Under the pieces are notes generated by a model. It did no database searches. It saw nothing but the letters and a program-made list of their open reading frames with translations, and was not told where the DNA came from. The position numbers and the translations under genes were made by a program. From assembly GCA_040285745.1 (NCBI GenBank), contig JAUFOR010000003.1, positions 372,001 to 436,000 of the forward strand: a stretch of 64,000 nt of DNA. Reading direction: 5' to 3'. Positions 1-8,618 of this stretch are shown in pieces (position 1 is the first letter of the stretch; each line of letters opens with the position of its first letter). The DNA is from Barthelona sp. PCE. Taxonomy: Eukaryota; Metamonada: BaSk clade.

Positions 1-504
1 TTCATCGATTGTGATACATCCGCTGAGAAGAATACCTAGAAAACGTCTGCAATAGTCAAAGTTGAAATTACCTGCAATGAACTCTAAGATTTGTTCTGGG
101 ATCTTCTGAGGATCTTCTGCATTGAATGAAAATGGACTTTCTTCACAGTTTGCAAAATAAATGGCAACAGCAAATTGCTTATAATGTCCATCAAATAACC
201 GTTCAAAAAACTGATTTGGGTATAGATCGAGGATGTTGTGATGCTTTAAACGATCAACAATTGCAAGACCTTCCAAGAAATTTTTCTTGAACGTGTTCTC
301 ATTTGGCAGACTTGTAAATTTGATGAGTATGTATTCTTCGATAGGTAAGGTGTCCTTTTCGTCATTGTCAACGAAGAGCTGTGTAAATAACTGAGTTGGA
401 TCGGCTCTCAAAGCTTCTTTGAGCGAATCCTCTTCAATAAAGTTGGAGAGAAACCCTGAAAACGCTTCTTTTTCAAAGTCGCTTAATTTAAAGTGATCAA
501 TCAT
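1..504 (-). CDS. Unrecognised protein, C-terminus beyond the window edge
   Basis: An open frame runs from an ATG at 504 down to base 1 without a stop, giving 168 residues of a longer protein cut by the window edge. It starts MIDHFKLSDFEKEAF and is rich in Phe, Leu, Asp and Glu, with no signal peptide, membrane segment or motif I can name. It looks soluble and helical, and the many short helix-like stretches would suit a HEAT/ARM-type or proteasome/COP9-like scaffold, but this is only an impression. It is divergent from the secreted-protein gene at 624, with 119 bp between the two starts. Function unknown. Confidence 0.6.
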   Translation of the reverse strand, partial: MIDHFKLSDFEKEAFSGFLSNFIEEDSLKEALRADPTQLFTQLFVDNDEKDTLPIEEYILIKFTSLPNENTFKKNFLEGLAIVDRLKHHNILDLYPNQFFERLFDGHYKQFAVAIYFANCEESPFSFNAEDPQKIPEQILEFIAGNFNFDYCRRFLGILLSGCITIDE

Positions 505-623
505 GTTGTGTGTTTTGTAAAAGGCGAAAAATGGTTTCACACATTTTATCCTTATTGTAGACTGTCAGTTGCTTTTTAAATGGCAGCACGGAGTTCCAAA
601 GAAAGTAAAATGTTTGTTGTTAG

Positions 624-1196
624 ATGAAGAAAAAACCTGTTTTCATAAAAATGACCTATTCATTTCTTTTAGTTTTAATCTATCTGCTACAAGCTGTAAG
701 TGCCTTCAAAGGTGACCTGAGCTATCATATAGTTGTGGTTGTTGGAAAAAATGTGGATTCCTGCGATTGTGAGCTTTCATTGTTCAATGAAACTGACTTC
801 TATATCACTAAGGCTCATTATGTCAACACAATTACCGATGTGCGAGTAGGAGAAACGTATGAAGCATATTTGAGTTGTCTGAAGTGCTCTCTTGTCAAAA
901 ACCAAGCAGTAGTAACGATTTCTGATAAAGTTTATCAGACAGCATTCTTCATTATTGCTCATCCGGCTAGGGCAAGATGTACTCGGACCACAAATCAACT
1001 ATTTTTGCGTGAGTATTTAAACAGTTTTATTCCTGCTCCTCCTCCTCAGTATTATGCCCTATCACATCGTTTTTATCAGAAAAGAATTCCAAAAAACAAA
1101 GTATTTCAAATTAAATCAATAATTTATATTGTTTTGCTTTTTATAGGAGTACTATTTAATGAAAAAACAAATTATTTTCAACGAATTTTACAATAA
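624..1196 (+). CDS. Small secreted or membrane-anchored protein, unknown function
   Basis: This encodes 190 residues. Residues about 8-28 form a signal peptide or signal anchor (basic MKKK start, then hydrophobic SFLLVLIYLLQAVSA). A Cys-containing domain follows, with CDCE and CLKC pairs near residues 47-50 and 85-88 and a possible N-glycosylation site NET. A second hydrophobic stretch, IIYIVLLFIGVLF, near residues 165-177 is followed by a short tail, so the protein is probably type I membrane-bound with its Cys-rich part in the secretory lumen or outside the cell. I do not recognise the family. Its 3' end lies 8 bp from the end of the convergent CFAP161 gene. Confidence 0.6.
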   Translation: MKKKPVFIKMTYSFLLVLIYLLQAVSAFKGDLSYHIVVVVGKNVDSCDCELSLFNETDFYITKAHYVNTITDVRVGETYEAYLSCLKCSLVKNQAVVTISDKVYQTAFFIIAHPARARCTRTTNQLFLREYLNSFIPAPPPQYYALSHRFYQKRIPKNKVFQIKSIIYIVLLFIGVLFNEKTNYFQRILQ

Positions 1197-1204
1197 TTAC
1201 ACTA

Positions 1205-1954
1205 CTATAGACCATCAACCATCTTCCAAACGCATACATCTGTTGGTTGTTTTGTCGCATAATTCTTCTGAGTCTCAACGACGATTTCGTAATCTAAACC
1301 GTATATGTTCTGCAAAGGAGTGTTGTGGATTGAGACACATTGTCCTGTAAAGTGATGATAGAATAAACATCCTTCATTAGGTTGAACGGGGGTTCCTACA
1401 TAGTCTTCCCTGAAGCTAGGGTCAATATGAGTGAATGTGAAAAGAGAGCGTTGATGATCAATGGGTGCAAGATACAAAACTTGTTTCTGACTGACTAAAG
1501 TTTGCAAGTTAAAAGATTTGGTTGCTGAGTGAAGGTACATGGGTTCGGGGAAGATATCAGAGGCCAGTCGCAACCTGAAAAGATCTCCATAGCATAATTC
1601 AACATCTAAATTGTCAACTTTTTCTAACACAAAGACTCCTCTTTTATCGACCTTGGAATTCATTGAGGCATTGACATAGTACTGCTTTGACACAAAATTT
1701 AAAGGGTCAGCGTTATTTACGCTTAAAAAGGAATTAGGATATTTTTCTGAACAGCTTTTAATGATAACTGCATCACCATGTGTCAATTGACCATCGTTGC
1801 TAATCGCTCCATTTGCTTCTGCTACGCTTGAAATGAAGGAACTCATAGTAGATTCCATGTGCATGTCTGTTCCATGCTGTAACGTATCATTTTCTGCTAC
1901 ACGCTGCTCATACCAGTTTCCGAGCAATGTTCGGGCTGAGAATTCAAGTGTCAT
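1205..1954 (-). CDS. CFAP161: CFAP161, cilia- and flagella-associated protein
   Basis: 249 residues, close to the usual 300. The protein has the family layout: an N-terminal GNWYEQR segment (animal CFAP161 has GNWNEDV), then a MIR-like beta-trefoil core with a GxLxxGDxVxI motif near residues 56-67 and a C-terminal block with FREDYVGTPVQPNEG. The last part, ending in VCVWKMVDGL, matches the family's W-containing end. Known CFAP161 proteins sit in the lumen of axonemal doublet microtubules as microtubule inner proteins. This identification comes from recalled sequence similarity, and it implies that the organism has motile flagella. The start is the only plausible ATG, at 1954. Confidence 0.82.
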   Translation of the reverse strand: MTLEFSARTLLGNWYEQRVAENDTLQHGTDMHMESTMSSFISSVAEANGAISNDGQLTHGDAVIIKSCSEKYPNSFLSVNNADPLNFVSKQYYVNASMNSKVDKRGVFVLEKVDNLDVELCYGDLFRLRLASDIFPEPMYLHSATKSFNLQTLVSQKQVLYLAPIDHQRSLFTFTHIDPSFREDYVGTPVQPNEGCLFYHHFTGQCVSIHNTPLQNIYGLDYEIVVETQKNYATKQPTDVCVWKMVDGL

Positions 1955-2347
1955 TCTTGATAGGGGAAAAAATTTGAAAGCTGAGTGTATTGAACGAATC
2001 CAAGGAAGATCTAATATATGTGGGGGGAGAGGGTGATATTTTGCACCAGCTTGTTGACATCTTGACTCGGTTCACATCAAAAACTAAAGACCCCAGTGTT
2101 TTTAAATACTTTTACAACATTTTCTTAGTCAATACACGTGTACCAGGCTATTGTAAATATGAAAAGCATATTTTTAAAGGTTGTTTCACATATAACGCCG
2201 TAAAATTTAATGAGTGTTTTTACACTTTTTATAAGGATGAGTAGGCTTGAAATATTGATGTGCCACAGTTTTATAAATATAAGTAAAAAAAGAATGAACA
2301 AATTTTCTGGAATTTCATTTCTCCACTTTCTCCACAGTTTTAATGTC
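1955..2347. other. Divergent intergenic region between CFAP161 and importin alpha
   Basis: This 393-bp AT-rich gap holds the two 5' ends. A weak 84-codon open frame at 1990-2244 begins only with TTG and has no recognisable content. The stretch at about 2320-2340 (repeated CTCCACTTTCTCCACAG) is pyrimidine-rich and lies just upstream of the importin start, where the promoter-like element is found in other genes. I see no RNA gene. Confidence 0.4.
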
Positions 2348-3943
2348 ATGGTACAGGAAAAAGGTAATTTATTTGGGGCTGGAGCAATCCTAAAACACAA
2401 AGCACAGCGAAAACGTCGAGATCGATTTCTTAAACGAAGGGCTAAACTCGATCAGGGACGACAATCAACTGATGTCATATCAGATTGGGTAGATTGGGGG
2501 AATGTGTGCTCAAAGATTGAGAATTCTCAATCTACAGATGAAATTGTTGATATTTTTCGTGTTTCAAGCAAACATGCCATTGAAAAGAATGTGTCTTCTA
2601 TTTTAAATGCCGGATTTGCTGAAGCAGCTTTCAATCATTTGCAATTAGGCAGTGAAAACATTAATGAAACTATTTTTCGTGCAGCATGTCAGTTTCTAAT
2701 TAATTTTGCATCTATTCAATGTGAGGGGATGGAAAATTTAGTCTTCTTAAAAAGTAATATCGATATTCAATCATTCAGAGATTTGTTAGAATCTGATTTT
2801 TCACCGAAAGTCAAAAGTTTAGCAGTTTGGTTGATTGCCAATGTAGTAGGTTCATCCTACGAGTGCTTTCTTGCACTCTGGCAGGAGGATATGGTTTCTT
2901 TTGCTGATTTCCTTGATTGTAAGAGTGTAAGTCTCAGAGCAACACTATACTGGCTTTTTTCAACTTGTGCCATACAGCTTGTAACCAACAAAGATAACAT
3001 CGATCCAGAGGAATATGATGATTGTATGCACATGTTGACAGAGAAACTGATAACGGGTATTTCAGATGATGCCGGTGCTGTTGTAGTTGAATGTTCAAGT
3101 GGATTGAGTGCCCTACTTGCAATGAGCTCCGATAAAACACACGAGGAATATGTATGGTATTCTCTTGAAAATCATAGCTTTTTGGATATGCTCCCAACCA
3201 TATTACAAAGATGCCTTCCACAGCAAATTGCACTATCATCCGTTCTAAAGCTTTTGAGCGATGTGAGCATCATCCTTGATGAGGAAAGCATAATGCAACT
3301 GATTGATAAGGGCTTGTTGGTTAGTATTTACACTTTATTGTTTAGCACAGATGCAGATACGTTGAAGACATGTTTAAATCTTTTGAGCAACTGGACGCTT
3401 AGTGTATCAGGTATGTTTGATAATATGAAAGAGATGGAAATGTTTGAGGCAATTTTTGATCTTGTCTCGGATAGTTCATTATCACCAAAGGTAAATTTTG
3501 AGGCCATACGTTTAGTTGCAGTTGTTGTTCAACAGTCCAACGATGAAGAAATGGCAGAACTAGTAGATTACGGAATATTAGATTGTTTTAGCGAAGCGCT
3601 CAGTATCAGATCAATTGAGATTGCACAATATGTTTTTCATAGTCTTACTCGAATAATTAAGCAATTGTCGTTCCATCCCAACCTAAGTGATAATTGGTTA
3701 TTGGAACAGATCACGTTAACTGAGGATTTATATGAGAACATAGAATATTTTGCACGAACGGAGTTTTTTACCATTGAGCAAATACAATCACTTGCTGAAA
3801 CATGTTTAATGGTTTTACAAAATGTTAATATTAGTCAAACCGATTTGGAGCGTGAATTCAGAATTATTGATGAAGATATTTGTTCAACATTCGTTTATAA
3901 TGATGAATCTGAATCTGAAGAAGATAATGATCTATATCTGTAA
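2348..3943 (+). CDS. Importin alpha (karyopherin alpha), nuclear import adaptor
   Basis: 531 residues from the ATG at 2348. The open frame upstream begins with GTG and has a different composition. The N-terminus (about residues 14-40) is a strongly basic helix with QRKRRDRFLKRRAK, as in the importin-beta-binding domain. It is followed by about ten helical repeats with ARM character (for example VKSLAVWLIANVVG, LKTCLNLLSNWTLS and VNFEAIRLVAVVVQ). The WxxxN array that binds basic nuclear localisation signals is visible as AVWLIANV and LLSNWTLS, though divergent. The C-terminal tail is acidic (ESEEDND), like other importin alphas. It would carry NLS cargo to importin beta in the cytoplasm. The divergent repeats leave some chance that it is another ARM-repeat protein. 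Confidence 0.72.
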   Translation: MVQEKGNLFGAGAILKHKAQRKRRDRFLKRRAKLDQGRQSTDVISDWVDWGNVCSKIENSQSTDEIVDIFRVSSKHAIEKNVSSILNAGFAEAAFNHLQLGSENINETIFRAACQFLINFASIQCEGMENLVFLKSNIDIQSFRDLLESDFSPKVKSLAVWLIANVVGSSYECFLALWQEDMVSFADFLDCKSVSLRATLYWLFSTCAIQLVTNKDNIDPEEYDDCMHMLTEKLITGISDDAGAVVVECSSGLSALLAMSSDKTHEEYVWYSLENHSFLDMLPTILQRCLPQQIALSSVLKLLSDVSIILDEESIMQLIDKGLLVSIYTLLFSTDADTLKTCLNLLSNWTLSVSGMFDNMKEMEMFEAIFDLVSDSSLSPKVNFEAIRLVAVVVQQSNDEEMAELVDYGILDCFSEALSIRSIEIAQYVFHSLTRIIKQLSFHPNLSDNWLLEQITLTEDLYENIEYFARTEFFTIEQIQSLAETCLMVLQNVNISQTDLEREFRIIDEDICSTFVYNDESESEEDNDLYL

Positions 3944-3948
3944 AGGAA

Positions 3949-5424
3949 TCACTTTAGCTGCAAATCTAGAATGAGTTCACTTGTTCTCCTAACATTCTTT
4001 TCACGTTCATTATACATTTTGCCAAGAACATCACGTTGAGTGGTTGCAATTGATGATACAGCTTTCCGCATTGTATTGAATGTGCTATTAACTTGTGCAC
4101 TAACGGTTTCAAGCTGTCTGATCTCCTGATCATATGACAGTGCTTCACTGTTTATATTATCAAAAGATTGGCTTGCTTCCAATTCAATCTGTTTGAGCTG
4201 ACCTTTCATATCAAGATTGTAACCTGTTTCAACTTCAACCGAACGTGATGTATCTTGAAGATCGCTGCGTACCTTATCGTGCCTATTGCGAAGTAAATTC
4301 AACTTTGAGTCTAACTCTTGAATTGTCTCGTGCGCTATAGAATCTTTCTTGATTATCAAATCAAGGTCACGCTGTTGCAACACCATCTCCTTTTTTTTCT
4401 CTTTTAACTTCTTCAGTTTATCTGTAGCATCCTGGAAGAAGGATGTGAGCACATCGAATCGGGCAAGCTGTTCTTCAAGTTCAGCGTTCTTTGCTTTTAA
4501 ATTACGTAAGTTTGTCTCATATTGACTGTTTTCATCTTCCAACTCTGGAATGCGCTTTAATAAACGATCAATGTCGATGTCTTCCTCCATCCTATACTCT
4601 TTGATGCGCTCTTCATATGTTTGGATTTGACTTTCGTTCATATGAGTTTCCTCACTACAATCTTTGAGGGTTCTATCAAGACTACTCTTCTTCTCTTTCT
4701 CACGCTCGATTAATCTGTTCATCTCATCTAGTTTCTCCTTCAATTCAAGACGTTGCACATTCTTTTCTTGTTCTTCTTTAAGAAATTCATTAAAAACTTG
4801 TTCTTTTTCCTTTTCTTCTATTTTCAATTGATCAATCCTCTGCTGTTGTTCTTCATTGCGGGTTTGCATCTCCACAACCGCATCGTCAGCATCAAAAACA
4901 GGCTTGAAATAGTCTTCCCAGAAACACCCAACTGAGAACACGTTTTTAATAGCACTATCAAGCTGTTTTTTGGAAGGAAATAATACGCTTTTCAATGTCC
5001 ACTTTAGATCAGTTGTAGTTACTTTAGAGAACATGCGTTGAAATAATTCATGGTAGTACAATATTTCAACAGTTTTATCCAACAATTCTTCATTTATATC
5101 ATTCGTAATCATAATGCGATGTATATTGATATCTTTACCATTTTCATCCAGATCGTTCTCACTAAGAGGATGATTGAAAAACTGAAAGAAAGAAAGAAAC
5201 TCACGAAAAATAGTTATGACAGTGTTGGTGTTTGGATAATGTAATTCCTTCATCAGCTTCTTCCTGTTTGCCCTGAGTGCATCAGTTTCTGCTTGACTAA
5301 CACAATCTTCAGGATCTCCGCTTAAAAAACGAAGAATCAATTCTTCTGAGACTTGGTGTTCATGCGGAAGCAAAATATCGGGTGCTCCTTCGAATTCATC
5401 TTCATCAAATGAATGATCGGACAT
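3949..5424 (-). CDS. NUF2: NUF2-like kinetochore protein (NDC80 complex)
   Basis: 491 residues. The N-terminal 170 or so form a compact domain and the remaining 300 are almost continuous coiled coil rich in Glu, Lys, Gln and Leu. Within the N-terminal domain, the run from LHYPNTNTV through EFLSFF to LFPSKKQLDSAIKNVFSVGCFWEDYF matches the NUF2 pattern (YPNP near the start, then a P..K.....L..IINFIHFRE-like block) of its calponin-homology head. NUF2 pairs with NDC80 to bind spindle microtubules at kinetochores. The first in-frame ATG is at 5424, two codons inside a frame that opens with TTG. The main alternative is a ciliary coiled-coil protein with a CH-like head such as CLUAP1. The 3' end is 5 bp from the importin alpha stop. 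Confidence 0.6.
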   Translation of the reverse strand: MSDHSFDEDEFEGAPDILLPHEHQVSEELILRFLSGDPEDCVSQAETDALRANRKKLMKELHYPNTNTVITIFREFLSFFQFFNHPLSENDLDENGKDINIHRIMITNDINEELLDKTVEILYYHELFQRMFSKVTTTDLKWTLKSVLFPSKKQLDSAIKNVFSVGCFWEDYFKPVFDADDAVVEMQTRNEEQQQRIDQLKIEEKEKEQVFNEFLKEEQEKNVQRLELKEKLDEMNRLIEREKEKKSSLDRTLKDCSEETHMNESQIQTYEERIKEYRMEEDIDIDRLLKRIPELEDENSQYETNLRNLKAKNAELEEQLARFDVLTSFFQDATDKLKKLKEKKKEMVLQQRDLDLIIKKDSIAHETIQELDSKLNLLRNRHDKVRSDLQDTSRSVEVETGYNLDMKGQLKQIELEASQSFDNINSEALSYDQEIRQLETVSAQVNSTFNTMRKAVSSIATTQRDVLGKMYNEREKNVRRTSELILDLQLK

Positions 5425-5784
5425 TGTCAAAGCCCCAAGAGTGAAGATAAGAGATATGTTTGTGTTTTCAGAATAATGTTTAACTTTTGAAAGTAAACTC
5501 AGGATGTATTGGGTTTGAACAAGTACATGATGAAAATATTAGCAATAACGGTTGAGAGAATTATCATTATTTGCCAGGCTTGTTTTTGGAAGATTTTTGC
5601 ACTTTTTACAACTCTTAACACAGTTCAACCATTCCAGATGTTCTCCTAAATTATATGGGAAGTACATCTGAAGTACATGTGTTGGAATCTATTTTTTTTC
5701 CTCCTTCACGCGTTTTTTTTCGCTTCTTTATACTTATCACAAGTTTATTATTCCCTTTACACACAATTTACAAAATATCTAATC
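5425..5784. other. Divergent promoter region between NUF2-like gene and DRG2
   Basis: A 360-bp gap between two divergent starts. It is AT-rich with pyrimidine runs close to the DRG2 start (TTTTTTTCCTCC at about 5690-5702). I see no gene, repeat or RNA structure in it. An in-frame ATG at 5677 would add a hydrophobic 36-residue leader to DRG2. It is rejected because DRG2 is cytosolic and family homology starts at 5785. Confidence 0.4.
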
Positions 5785-6945
5785 ATGTCTGACGCTATTC
5801 AAGCCAAAATTCAGGATATTGATGAAGAAATTGCTCGTACGCAAGTCAACAAACGAACAATGTCCCATCTTTGTTTGCTGAGATCGAGGAGAGCAGAGCT
5901 CACCCGACAAATGATGCAATTGTCTAAGAAAAGTGGCGGTGGTCAATTCGATGGTTTCAGCATTCAGAAAACAGGTAAACCGCGAATCTCACTGGTTGGA
6001 TCTCCGTCAGTGGGAAAAAGTAGTCTTATGAACATTTTCATGGGAGATGAGGAATTTTCTGAAGTTAACGAACGTCAGTTTACAACACTCACAGCTATCC
6101 CTGGTACCGTCGACCTGGGCGAAGATATCCCCACAAAGGGTGCAGGAGCTACAAAAGTCCAAATTGTTGATCTCCCAGGTATTATCGATGGTGCTATTCA
6201 ACTTAACAGAGGTGGTGGTCGTCAAATTCTTTCTACAGCACGTACATCTGACTTGGTTCTCATCCTCCTTGACGGTACTCGTCCTTGGGGAGAGAAAAAG
6301 ATGATTGAACGAGAGTTACATCAATTTGGAATCCGGTTAAACAAGAAACCCAAACATATTATTGTTCGTAAGCTTAGCTCTGGTGGTATTAGATATCGTT
6401 CTACATGTCGTCTGACTAAAATTTCAAAGGAAGAAGTTGAGTCAGCCTGTAAGCAGTTTAAGTTTAACAGTGTTGATATCCTTTTCCGTGAGGATGCTAA
6501 TATGGAAGACTTGCTGGATGCTCTTCATAACACACAATCACCTGGCTTCATTGTTTACATTCCGTGTGTATATGCACTGAACAAGATTGATATGCTCAGT
6601 TTGCAAGAAGTGAATCTGTGGAACAAGTTTGAAAACATGTGTCCTATTAGTGTTAAACAAGGATGGAACATTGATGAACTGAAGGAGATGATGTGGGAGA
6701 GATTGGACTTGATTCGTGTTTATACAAAACCCAGAAGCTCTGATCCAGATTTTGAAGATCCAGTTATCTTGAGAAGAGATAAGTCTACAGTTGAAGATTT
6801 CTGTATGAAGATCCACAAGACTTTGGCTCAAAATATGAGATATGCCTGGGTGTGGGGACGTAGTGTTAAGTTTTCTCCAGGTAGAGCAGGTTTATCACAT
6901 AATTTGGCTGATGAGGATGTCGTACATATCGTAGCAAAGATATAA
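5785..6945 (+). CDS. DRG2: DRG2, developmentally regulated GTP-binding protein
   Basis: 386 residues, close to the family norm of about 365. The N-terminal helix-turn-helix (residues 4-50, with EIARTQVNK as in DRG proteins) is followed by the OBG-HflX GTPase domain. G1 is GSPSVGKSS at 72-80, G3 is DLPGI, G4 is NKID, and a C-terminal TGS domain ends in DEDVVHIVAK. The WGRSVKFSPGRAGLSH segment fits DRG2 (family WGTSTKYSPQRVGL) better than DRG1. DRG proteins bind DFRP partners and associate with translating ribosomes. The nucleotide-binding residues look intact. The start at 5785 is the ATG where homology begins. Confidence 0.9.
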   Translation: MSDAIQAKIQDIDEEIARTQVNKRTMSHLCLLRSRRAELTRQMMQLSKKSGGGQFDGFSIQKTGKPRISLVGSPSVGKSSLMNIFMGDEEFSEVNERQFTTLTAIPGTVDLGEDIPTKGAGATKVQIVDLPGIIDGAIQLNRGGGRQILSTARTSDLVLILLDGTRPWGEKKMIERELHQFGIRLNKKPKHIIVRKLSSGGIRYRSTCRLTKISKEEVESACKQFKFNSVDILFREDANMEDLLDALHNTQSPGFIVYIPCVYALNKIDMLSLQEVNLWNKFENMCPISVKQGWNIDELKEMMWERLDLIRVYTKPRSSDPDFEDPVILRRDKSTVEDFCMKIHKTLAQNMRYAWVWGRSVKFSPGRAGLSHNLADEDVVHIVAKI

Positions 6946-7123
6946 ACCAGTAAAAAAAGAATATTAACACAAGTGATGTTGTACCTTACACATATTTTGG
7001 TTTCGCTTAGATCTTCCTTTTCCTTTTGGGTTTTTCAATTTGACGATTTACAGCTCCAATTTTTGGAATACGTACCCCCACTGCCCAGCAACTAACATCG
7101 AAATTTTGGATTTTAACTACACA

Positions 7124-7510
7124 ATGATACTTGCTGCTTTTTTGGTAGCAGTAATGTGGAGCACATCTTCTTTTTGTTTGAAATACTCTATGAATTCTGT
7201 TGGAAAACGACGTGTTTTGCCAAAAAATTCTCCAACCAAGAAAAAAATACTGTATTATATGTGGATGTACACAAGATTACCAGTTTTATGCTCTTTATTA
7301 TTGAATGTATGTGGAAGCATATTCTTTTATGTGTTTTTGAGCATGCACTCGTTGCTATTTGCAGTGATCACTAATGCAATGAATTTAATGGTCAGTGCAA
7401 TTGCATCCTTCATTATTGGAGAAACACAGCTATGTTTTTCTATGGTATGTGGCAGTATTTTGAGTATCTTAGGATGTGTATGCATTTCTGCAGCAACACC
7501 ATCTTCTTAA
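7124..7510 (+). CDS. TMEM234: TMEM234-like small membrane protein (EamA/DMT type)
   Basis: 128 residues from the ATG at 7124, since the longer frame opens with TTG. Four hydrophobic segments can be seen: residues 1-18 (ILAAFLVAVMW), about 55-72, 76-96 and 103-122. The order and motifs follow TMEM234: a W in the first segment followed by a KYSMNSVG-like loop, then NxCGSIFFY (family NQCGSLLYY), then NAMNLMVSAIASFIIGE (family NSLAIIFTLIVGKALGE), ending in a Ser-rich tail. It resembles half of a drug/metabolite transporter. The cargo is unknown. Its stop is 3 bp from that of the convergent phosphatase gene. Confidence 0.75.
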   Translation: MILAAFLVAVMWSTSSFCLKYSMNSVGKRRVLPKNSPTKKKILYYMWMYTRLPVLCSLLLNVCGSIFFYVFLSMHSLLFAVITNAMNLMVSAIASFIIGETQLCFSMVCGSILSILGCVCISAATPSS

Positions 7511-7513
7511 TTT

Positions 7514-7990
7514 CTAATTTTTCTTTAAAAATTCTCCATATTGAATGAGTAAAGCTCTATGTTGACCACTGATATCAACGATATGGCGGTATGATGTAAC
7601 ATGATTCACAGCGCTTCGATAATCAAGATTACAATACTTCATTAATAGTGCTGCAATTAAAGTTGCAGAACGTGTGATTCCCAACTGACAATGAACAAAA
7701 ACACTCTCGCCGTTCATGAGCTTATCCCATATTACGGGAAGTACCTCTTCTAAACGGTAGTGTACGTAAGACTGTCCTTTAAAAAATTGTAAGAGGACAT
7801 CCAAACTTTCAAATGTATCGTTATGGCCTACAATGCCTTCATGAGACACATCCGTTGGTGCAACATTGACAACAAATGTAAATGGAGTATCAAGTGATTC
7901 GATATCTTCACGGTTTCGTATAGCCCCAAAAGGACCAAGGTAAAGTTTCGCCTGAGCATTTCCTGGGACTGGAATCTGATCAAATGTCAT
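7514..7990 (-). CDS. Dual-specificity protein phosphatase, compact single domain
   Basis: 158 residues, hardly more than the catalytic domain. The P-loop HCQLGITRS (about residues 107-115) fits the HCxxGxxRS signature, with the nucleophilic Cys, the phosphate-binding Arg and the Ser after it all present. The N-terminal LYLGPFGAIRN and the region after the P-loop (ATLIAALLMKYCNLDYRSAV) are typical of the DSP fold. It would remove phosphate from Tyr and Ser/Thr residues, or possibly from RNA or lipid as some compact DSPs do. There is no targeting or docking extension. The start is ATG 7990, preceded by CCTTTTCTGCAACA at about 20 bp. Confidence 0.85.
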   Translation of the reverse strand: MTFDQIPVPGNAQAKLYLGPFGAIRNREDIESLDTPFTFVVNVAPTDVSHEGIVGHNDTFESLDVLLQFFKGQSYVHYRLEEVLPVIWDKLMNGESVFVHCQLGITRSATLIAALLMKYCNLDYRSAVNHVTSYRHIVDISGQHRALLIQYGEFLKKN

Positions 7991-8069
7991 AAAATTGAAG
8001 ATGTGTTGCAGAAAAGGTTATAGTTTTCGTAGGAGGTTGTAAATTTACTTCGGAGTTAGACACTTGTAC

Positions 8070-8260
8070 GGGAGTTGCGAGCTCCCTCGAGTGCTGTGCT
8101 TGCACTGAGAATTGTTCTAGAGCCCTTTTTTTAAAATAAAAGGGGAGAAAGAAATGATGTAAGTACTCACAGAGTACAAGAGGGAAGACCGCGTGTCTAC
8201 TCCTCAGTAGATTTACTCCTACGAAATAGCGTGTTATTCACAAGCGTGCCATACAGCACG
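8070..8260. ncRNA. Candidate structured RNA (hairpin cluster), unclassified
   Basis: Short stems can be read directly: GGAG/CTCC (8071-8074 with 8082-8085), AGTGC/GCACT (8090-8094 with 8102-8106), CCCTTTT/AAAAGGG (about 8123-8129 with 8138-8144), GTACTC/GAGTAC with a 3-nt loop (8163-8168 with 8172-8177), CTACT/AGTAG (8197-8201 with 8206-8210) and CGTGC/GCACG (8245-8249 with 8256-8260). This density and the local rise in G+C suggest a stable noncoding RNA. Strand is undetermined. I could not match it to a snRNA, snoRNA, SRP RNA, RNase P/MRP RNA or tRNA, and no clear pol III internal box is visible. Confidence 0.28.
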
Positions 8261-8602
8261 TATTATTGCTAATTCTATTGGTGTCAGAGAAGATAAACAC
8301 AAAATTTTCCACATAAATGTTGAGGATATGTTGCTATTAGAACATATAATACTTTATGAGTTTCTACACCTTATACCTTATTATATTGTAATTTGCTTGT
8401 TGCAAGTTCTTTTTTTGTCAGGTTTACTTTAAGTTTTGCATCTTTAGTAAGTAGTATTAATTTTTTTGAGCGCAGGTATTTTTTCTGAAACCAAAATTGG
8501 AGTCAAATCATTGTCTAGGAAGCTAAATGTATCACTGTGATGTAGTGAACACAACTGTATGAAGGTCAATGAATTTTACAGTTTGAAAACTATTTTATCT
8601 CC

Positions 8603-8613
8603 CCTTTTCAACA
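8603..8613 (+). promoter_or_regulatory. TCA-type promoter/initiator element of the thiolase gene
   Basis: CCTTTTCAACA ends 5 bp before the ATG at 8619. The same pyrimidine run followed by TCAAC or ACAC stands at a similar place upstream of many genes here. Position and recurrence suggest a transcription initiator, which would give extremely short 5' UTRs. Confidence 0.5.
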
Positions 8614-8618
8614 ACTAA

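Larger units (their letters stand above)
7991..8618. other. Long divergent intergenic region with a hairpin cluster
   Basis: This is the longest gap in the window (628 bp) and holds no credible protein frame. Bases about 8070-8260 are visibly richer in G and C than the flanks and contain at least six short inverted repeats, listed as a separate feature. The remaining part (about 8280-8600) is AT-rich spacer leading to the thiolase promoter element. Confidence 0.5.

Noticed and set aside
1990-2244. 84-codon plus-strand frame upstream of importin alpha
   Set aside because: It opens with TTG, has no recognisable content, and lies in the divergent promoter gap.
5677-5784. Longer DRG2 N-terminus from ATG 5677
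   Set aside because: The 36 extra residues are hydrophobic, unlike cytosolic DRG proteins, and homology starts at 5785.
8180-8195. AGGGAAGACCG in the hairpin cluster resembling the RNase P/MRP CR-I core
   Set aside because: Two or more consensus positions differ and no partner CR-V segment could be placed.
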